NCBI GenBank assembly: GCA_015501585.1
Contig: JADNRY010000031.1
Span: 186,001 to 250,000 of the forward strand
Direction: 5' to 3'
DNA: 64,000 nucleotides
DNA from: Rhodocollybia butyracea
Taxonomy: Eukaryota; Basidiomycota; Agaricomycetes; Agaricales; Omphalotaceae
Shown here: positions 57,881-64,000 of the stretch, in pieces
Numbering within the stretch: the stretch's first letter is position 1
Layout: every line of letters begins with the position of its first letter
Program-made: the position numbers and the translations under genes
Notes under the pieces: generated by a model
The model's input: the letters and a program-made list of their open reading frames with translations, nothing else
Database searches by the model: none
Told to the model about the DNA's origin: nothing

Positions 57881-60834
57881 ATGATTCCTCAAATAGATGG
57901 CCACTCAACAACGCAGTTACCCCGCCGTTCATTTATCTGCTTGCGAGGCGCCTTAACTCAGTGTATTCTTGAGCGGCAAACTGCGTATATTTAATGGAAG
58001 CTACGCCAAAATCTGCGGCACTTACCAGCGTCGGAACATTCCTTCCTTGTAGTCTACTTTACAGGAATGGATGTGCCGCTCATGTTAGTAACCACACTCA
58101 TGGTTACGAAGTTGTAATGTCTAGCAGCTGGGGCTACAGTAGGAGCAGGAGCTGCAGCCTGCGAAACGGCAGACAACCCTGCGATCTCCAAAGCCCGACG
58201 TTCTGTAACTAAAGAGGTTTCATATGCCGCAAGCTAGTTGTCATGCTCTGACAACGTCACATTCATTCGACGGGCTTGTATGACGACCTCGATGAAGTTC
58301 CGGCACTTCCAGCACCCTCCTTGCCTGCCATGGCCTCTCCTTTGCCATCCGTGCTTTCTTCTCCATCATTACCACCTTCTTTATCGCTCCTGGAATCTGA
58401 CTTGGCCCTCCAACCCAATCCAGCGCCCGGAAACGGAAGCTCAGCCGCGAAAAGTCGCGGAGCAAGATGACTCAAACCATCGTGTTATGGGACTTGTTGT
58501 TTACGGTAACGCAAGCACTACCCACTGCGCAGAAGATTCTGTCACTGCCCAAGCTCATGTGATATCCATCTCGCTGCATGCTTTACTGGAAAAGCAATAG
58601 CAGACAACCGCCATGGCCCCTTCAGTAACCCAAACGCCGGTGTTGTGCATGGCAGAGGCCGTACAGTAGGTACCTAGCTTTTCTCCGACTTCAATTAACT
58701 GAATTACCTCTCAGCAACCTAGGAATGTTGTGAATGACGAAGCTAACGCTGTGGTTATCGACTGTCTTATCAACTCGGCTCCCTTTCCACACCTATCTGG
58801 CTATGCCGCTGGTACGTAGTGTCTGAACTTTGCAGTACACAGTTTGACCGCCTCCTCGCTAGTGACAGCTCTCTTATTTGCATCTTCGAAAACAGTGTAA
58901 TGGCCTCCCAGCGTTTAACTCTGGCCCTCGTACTGTTTACATCCCTTAGTGACTTTGGCAACTTGCCAGTCTTGCCTTTCCTTTGGTGCCGGAGGTAAAT
59001 TTTGTTGGGTTGACAGACTGAGGAGAAATACTGGGCTTCGCCAAGCAGGCTGAAGAAGAGAGAGTGCGTAAGGAAGGGCACTGAGAAATGGGCTTAAATC
59101 TATATTCCAGACTTGAGGGGCTTGGGCTCTGTACTTAGAATGTAACTATATCATTTGCCTTCATGGCTATGTTTTTTTGTACTTAAAGACGAGTTGAGCT
59201 TGTGTCGGCCTGCCAGTCCAACGCTTGACTTCAATGCTTGCAACGTCGAGCAAGCTGGATCAAGAAAGTTTTAAGCTACTTCACTAATGCAGAAGGCTTC
59301 CGTTAGAGCTAATAGACCTTTGTATGTATTTTAAAACGCATCGCTCCACATGTCATTGCGCTGCATCTGTTTGACCATTAAACATAACTTCAGTTACATT
59401 TTGACTGTCTCCGCTACACTTTCCAACTTCGTAAATTTTAGGATACATAAAAATGACAGCTCATTGTAGACCTAATCATACAGAGTCTGTGGGTGTAGCT
59501 ATACCATCTATAAGTAGATTTGTTTGGTGAAAAAGGCACCCGAAAGAGGCCGCTTTCTTAAATGCTGGGACAAATACTCACACACGCGGGTTACCAGAAC
59601 CTACGTAGGTTTGGATTTGCGACTTAATCAGCTATATTTATCTTTTTATATATTATACAAACTTCAATCTGTATGCAAACCGCGGTTCTAGAAGACATCT
59701 AGCTTTGCCGCCTTTCAAAGTGTTGAGCAATCACGATGAAAGAATTATATAATTTGACTACATAAGAAGGTAAATAAAACATATAAAAACTTATCAGAGT
59801 TAACGCGCCACTGGTGCCGCATGCATTTGATACTTCAGAAGCAAAGGCGGGTCAATGGGCGCAATGAGGCGCAATGCCGACAGGATGGCGGGTACCCGCT
59901 CCTTACCAAGTGAAAATAATGGCACCTGTTCTGCCAAGTCTCCGCAACTGTGTCGTCGAAAGTAATAAAGCAAGTCATGTGGACTAGAAAAATGCTGCCT
60001 GTGCAGCACTACGTTTAAAGATATACAGGAAGTGTAAGAAGCATGAGGCGGGGTTTCCCTGTTATGCTGCACTTCTCCAGCGTGCCAGTGATATATTTTC
60101 CTCCAGGCATGTGCTGCTCATATCTTTCATTCCACGCGTACCTTCCAGTCAACGGGCACTTTTCCAGCGACCCCAAGATGCGCGCCTTAGAATAATTGCG
60201 CAAAGACATTGCAGTTGACGGCAACTCAGGCGAAGCAGGGAGGTATCCTACTTGAACTAGGGCCGAGGTGGCTTTTGTTTCATTTTTTGGGGGAAGCCGC
60301 TTCACGAGTGAGAGTGCCATAAAGGTCAATTACTTTGATAGAGAATTCCCAGCCAGCAGTAGCAGGCTGCATTGGAGACAAGGTACCATATTTCCAGCAG
60401 ATGTATTTCTCAATAAAACCCACCCATTGTTGAATCGCCGTTATACGAGGCCTATGCCGTCAACCTCCATGTCGGATCCTTGGAAGTCAAGAGGATCACG
60501 TCTCCAGAGATATCATCTAGAGCACTTTGTAATTCTGTACTGAGGCCTTGAGGTTTACATCGAGTATTGAGATGCTTTGAATAGGCACAAAAAGCTAAGC
60601 AAAGTGTGCGCGCAAAACCCAGTTGAAGACTGCGTAAAATTCTGCCCGGGAAAGGGAGATTCCGCAAAGCAAGGACAAATGCCAGCGGGACGGTGGGACG
60701 GAATCCAATACAATGCACGCAGGCGAAGAGACAGTGGGATCTGTGTTGGCTGCGGCTAAAAATAACAGGGCGGGACACTGGCAGGTGAAGAGACGGCGGG
60801 TTCCATGTGATTTAAAAAATAGCAAGGCGGGACA

Positions 60835-61117
60835 ACGGGCGGGCTAACAGCAGGCGGGCAGTGTTTGATGGATCATGGAGGCCTGATAACCCAAGTCTTG
60901 GCAACAGATGGAATTACGAAACTTTGTCGTACCAGTTTTATGTAGCTTACATGAAGGTTCTATGGACCTTCTAGACTCTTACCTTATTCAAGATATCTAG
61001 AATTATTAGCAGAAATATTCACAGTGTAGGGAAAGACGCGAATCAAGGGAAGGGGGCCTGGCATGTGGGGCCCATCTTACCAGGCTTACATCTATTGATT
61101 GGTGTGATGACGAGGTG
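60835..61117 (-). repeat. right terminal inverted repeat of the 3.5 kb element
   Basis: Reverse complement of the left repeat with scattered substitutions and small indels, ending exactly at the TTATAAAC duplication. Confidence 0.85.
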
Positions 61118-61125
61118 TTATAAAC

Positions 61126-62054
61126 ACCTATAGTAGCGTAATTGGCCATTTAAGGACATACCTCTGAGTCTAAAGTGTTCAAGTTTTTTTTCGAGAAAGG
61201 TAAAAAAAGGAAAAAAGAAAGACAAGGGGAAGAAGCGTTTCATCTGTGAGCGGCTTATATAGATACGAGCACTTTTTGCAAATTGTGGTTGTGGATCTGC
61301 TGTAATGTTATCCAGTGATATTACAACGCCGCGCCCCTCCCTTGCCGCTCAGGCTGAAAACGATAGTGTTGTTTGATTTCTATATCGAGGCTCAAGCCCG
61401 TAGTTCCTTTCGACACCTTGATCAGCTGTGTTAGTGAAAGAGGCGAAAAGGGAGTGTTTCAGACGACCGCTCTACAGCAGGGACCGGTTTGAGAGCTTCT
61501 GAGAGGCCCCCTCCTCCTCCTCCTCCCCCCCGGAAGTTGGAACTCAGGGAAGCTCCCCAAACCAGATCCGAATTACTTAGCGAAAGTCAGAGTGCGATTT
61601 TAGTACTTCCCGGTCCGTTTTTAGCGTAAAATCAGCCGAGCTCTACTAGGCTCTACTAGGCTCTACTTATGGAGAGAAGTTGTGCCAGTAGCTACGCGCT
61701 AGGACGCGCTAGGTTTATCAAAAAAGATATATATCTATTCTTACTTACATAAGTACAAGTAATCAGATCTCCTCTTAATCAACCGAATGTCGAATCAAAG
61801 TCTAACAAATTCCTACCGTCAAGACAGTAGCGTCTACGACTTCTGGGTCAAGCGCATCCGAGATGTTGTAGCCTAACCTGTAGATACAGAGATGAAAAAC
61901 GAACACAAGCGAACAGTTAGTCTAGAACCCACATCGAATACTCCACCTGGCCGAGAAGCACGGTTTCCAGTCAAATTGGGTAAGAGCATCGTAGTCGAAA
62001 AGGTCACAACTATACCGGGAAACTATGAGTACCACATCATTAGGCAAGAAATAT
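61126..62054. other. intergenic region with simple repeats
   Basis: The first about 200 bp match the upstream flank of copy B at 63385-63580 (e.g. GTTCAAGTTTTT / TTTTCAAGTTTTT and the GAGCGGCTTA / GAGCGACTTA block), i.e. the promoter of copy A displaced by the element. Then a CTCCTC run at 61508-61530, CTCTACTAGG repeated at 61641-61660 and ACGCGCTAGG repeated at 61694-61713. No gene seen. Confidence 0.5.
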
Positions 62055-62375
62055 CCATTCAGTTACAAGGGCTTCGTACATGATTTGCATACATCGCTCG
62101 GCCTTGGAGGAAATTCAAGTGATTAGAGTACTTCGGATACGGGAGTACAAAGCAATTTGAATGTAGGGAGGAACATTCCTCCCATTTTGTCCGCTTATTG
62201 GAGTAGTATAAGATCTTCAGAAAGAGCATAGGCTAATCCTCCTAGATGTCGAATTGAGTAGGTATATTTCTGGTCCAGAGACCTGGGAGGATGGTGACAA
62301 TGAGAGGAATTAATGATCATGATCATGTACGACAGCAGTGCGATCTGTACAACACCTTCAGATCATTCGAATTTC
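62055..62375 (-). pseudogene. decayed GH47 mannosidase copy
   Basis: Patches match the intact gene in the same order: TTCGTACATGATTTGCATACATCGCTCGGCC at 62075 matches 55890; GGAGGAACATTCCTCCCATTTTGTC and ATCCTCCTAGATGTCGAAT match 56230-56330; TATTTCTGGTCCAGAG and ATGAGAGGAATTAATGATCATG match the gene start and 5' flank at 56875-56930. Large internal deletions leave about 0.3 kb. It stands in the same position relative to copy B as the intact mannosidase does to copy A. Confidence 0.8.
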
Positions 62376-62401
62376 AGGAAGTGTATGTACGCGGAAATAA
62401 A

Positions 62402-63284
62402 CTAATCATCGTGGAGGAATTCGTCGAAGGGGAAAGGTCCCTCGAGTTCATCAAGTATATTCCATCCAGAAGAAGGAAGAGGAGGAGGAGGAGGAGAAGA
62501 GGGAGAAGGAGGCCCAGGATTGCCTTTCATAAAAAAATAGTTAAACATATGCAAAAGCTCGTTCCATTCTTGTCGCTTCCCTAGCGTGTTGTCACTACCT
62601 GGGGGTACCTTGAGGGCTGTAAACTCTTCCTGGGTTGCTGGATCGCCTAAGCTAACGCCAACATATGTCCCCCCATACAGATATTGTTTTTCCAGACGAT
62701 TTCTGATTTTGTTCCATTGGAAGGTAGCTAGCGAAACATGCATGAAGAACGCAAAAATCAGATCCGCCGGAGCGAGCACTCACCACCTTTCGCTGCCCAC
62801 CCAAAAGATGGATCACGCCCCTTTTTGGTGACTATAAAATAAACCATGTCCCGCTCGCCCGACTCTTCCGACGGTGCCCATTCACCTATGTAGTCTGTAG
62901 GGGCCGCATAGCCCGTGGCTTTATTGATCGCTAACGTGAGGGCGTGTTCTGGGTATCCGTCTGGAAATTTAGTCTTTTCCAAGCCGGTGGTTGTACTTGT
63001 TCTCTCTTTAATGAAGGTTACAGTCTGGCAAGACGTGGGTCTGAGGTATAGACGATTCACCAGTAAACACTTACACGTCTAGGCCTGGCTCTTGACTGCT
63101 TGGGTCCGGTCGAGGTTTTAGTCTTGGTTTCCGAGCCAGTGATACTTGTTTTGAGTTTACTTCTCGACGGCTTGAGTTTCGCTCCAGTGGCCAATTTTTT
63201 ACTCCTTGACCGGCCTGGCACTGGTATACACACAGCAAGCATAGAACTAGCTATGAGCATAAAGAAGAGAAGAGCAGCGCGCAT
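62402..63284 (-). CDS. small secreted protein, copy B (full form)
   Basis: The start MRAALLFFMLIASSMLAVCI (63284) gives a signal peptide, then a Lys/Ser/Thr-rich basic stretch. Exon 2 (acceptor near 63025) encodes TVTFIKERTSTTTGLEKTKF, YPEHALTLAINKATGYAAPT and DMVYFIVTKKGRDPSFGW. Exon 3 encodes FQWNKIRNRLEKQYLYGGTY and GVSLGDPATQEEFTALKV, ending in a Pro-rich segment and DELEGPFPFDEFLHDD-stop (62402). The introns (about 63025-63074 and 62725-62780) are GT..AG and in frame. No known family; likely exported. Paralogue of copy A. Confidence 0.65.
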
Positions 63285-64000
63285 TCTTGGGAATCGTATC
63301 GAGTATTCCAAGGGATGCAGCTTGACCAGCAAGCTGTATTTGAGTGAGAGACTGGACTAGCAGAAACTACTGCATGCTTTTTATAAACACCTATGTATAC
63401 TAGATATGATTGGTCATACAGACATACCTCTGGTGGTGGTGTGCTCTGAGCCTGGGGTTTTCAAGTTTTTCCACGTTGAAAAAAAGAGGACAAGGGTAAG
63501 AGTTTCAGCCGGCTGTGAGCGACTTAAGTTAAATCGCGCACTTTTTTGCAAATCTTGGTCGCGAATCCAGCGCAATGTTACACGGCCAAACCTTAGAATG
63601 CACTCAGTCTAAAAGCCGAAGGCGGCCCCCGGTTCCAATTCCGGTTTTAGGCCTGGGCTAAAATATCACCAACTGAGTCTTAAATTTCGAAGATAGCACC
63701 TAGTTTGATTTCTTTTTTGCTTTTATACTCAAACTCAAACCTGGTTCTAACTTCCCGTCATACTCCAAAGCATTCTGTTGTTTTGCAACCCAGTCTCAGC
63801 CAATGCGCTCCCGTGACTGTGATAAATGCGGTGGGCGTATTTTTACCACGGTTTGTTTTTTCCTTTAAGTTTTCGTCTCCCTCTCGCTTTTCGCTCGTCG
63901 TCGGCGCTTTGGCAATGAAACGTCCTCAACGTTCCCTCACCACTTTCTCAATACTTCCTCAACACTTCCTCAACACTTTCTTAGCACTTCCTCAACGCTT
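63285..64000. other. copy B upstream region and right-hand end of window
   Basis: The first about 300 bp are the copy B promoter, homologous to the flanks of copy A on both sides of the inserted element. No further gene is recognisable before the window ends. Confidence 0.45.
63926..64000 (+). repeat. short imperfect tandem repeat (unit CACTTCCTCAA, 11-13 bp)
   Basis: About six imperfect copies: TACTTCCTCAA, CACTTCCTCAA, CACTTTCTTAG, CACTTCCTCAA and relatives. It continues past the right edge. An ATG at 63915 precedes an open frame through the repeat, but nothing supports a gene. Confidence 0.6.

Larger units (their letters stand above)
57569..61117. mobile_element. 3,549 bp DNA element with ~300 bp terminal inverted repeats and 8 bp target duplication
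   Basis: The left end 57569-57880 and the right end 60835-61117 are reverse complements at about 90% identity by eye. Both start CACCTCG(A/T)CATCACACC and share GTAAGCCTGGTAAGATGGGC and GAAGGTCCATAGAACCTTCA. TTATAAAC flanks it exactly (57561-57568 and 61118-61125). The paralogous site next to copy B (near 63383-63395, TTTTTATAAACACCTATG) shows the uninterrupted sequence, confirming the insertion. The interior has only short broken frames and no transposase motif; an internal repeat near 60050-60180 reads GSLEKCPLTG and GTLEKCSITG on the minus strand. The 8 bp duplication would fit hAT-like or other 8 bp-TSD families; the family is unproven. Confidence 0.88.

Noticed and set aside
57900..60800. 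Possible transposase inside the long-TIR element
   Set aside because: Only short, unrelated open frames occur; no DDE, BED or hAT C-terminal motifs could be recognised.
62450..62520. Purine-rich GAGGAGGAGGAG tract considered as a microsatellite or Arg-rich peptide on the plus strand
   Set aside because: It is the antisense of the polyproline/serine segment of secreted protein B.
1..64000. CRISPR arrays, bacterial operons, riboswitches
   Set aside because: The sequence is eukaryotic with dense spliceosomal introns; no regularly spaced direct repeats of CRISPR type were seen.

Overview
The window looks like nuclear DNA of a filamentous basidiomycete, most likely an Agaricomycete mushroom. Genes are split by many 45-65 nt introns, the housekeeping proteins are fungal, and HET-domain, MYND and small secreted proteins of mushroom type are present. 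This assignment is inferred from gene structure and protein style; no database search was possible.

Region by region. 1-12.7 kb is a compact housekeeping block: vacuolar ATPase subunit B (5' part only), a KHDC4/BLOM7-like KH splicing protein, farnesyltransferase beta subunit, an intron-containing tRNA-Gly(GCC), the U5 snRNP protein Prp6, and the RNA cytidine acetyltransferase Kre33/NAT10. 12.8-27.4 kb is an accessory island: an array of HET-domain genes alternating with genes for a multi-pass membrane protein (called P here), three copies of each, mostly decayed. A 1.9 kb terminal-inverted-repeat element lies inside a decayed P copy, and a truncated protein-kinase-like gene sits in the island. 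27.5-36.3 kb holds a HIT-domain protein, a poorly resolved stretch with a tandemly duplicated unknown gene, a 72-residue dsRNA-binding-domain protein and a MYND protein with a nonsense codon. 36.6-56.9 kb is a second conserved block: chitin deacetylase, a Rho1 exchange factor (Rom2/Rgf type), a short repeat island including a solo LTR, carnitine acetyltransferase, Sec1, proteasome ATPase Rpt4 and a class I alpha-1,2-mannosidase (GH47). 57-63.4 kb is a tandem duplication of mannosidase plus small secreted protein; one mannosidase copy has decayed, and a 3.55 kb element with ~300 bp inverted repeats sits upstream of one secreted-protein copy.

The housekeeping genes cover RNA processing (KH protein, Prp6, tRNA, Kre33), prenylation and Rho1 cell-wall signalling (FNTB, RhoGEF), secretion (Sec1, GH47) and wall remodelling (chitin deacetylase). 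They are not an operon-like functional cluster.

Sequence quality matters here. At nine places in five conserved genes the reading frame is restored by adding exactly one base, often beside a short G/C run. The assembly therefore probably carries one-base deletion errors, and single frameshifts should not be read as pseudogenization without checking. The best candidate for an undescribed system is the repeated HET/membrane-protein pair at 13-27 kb.
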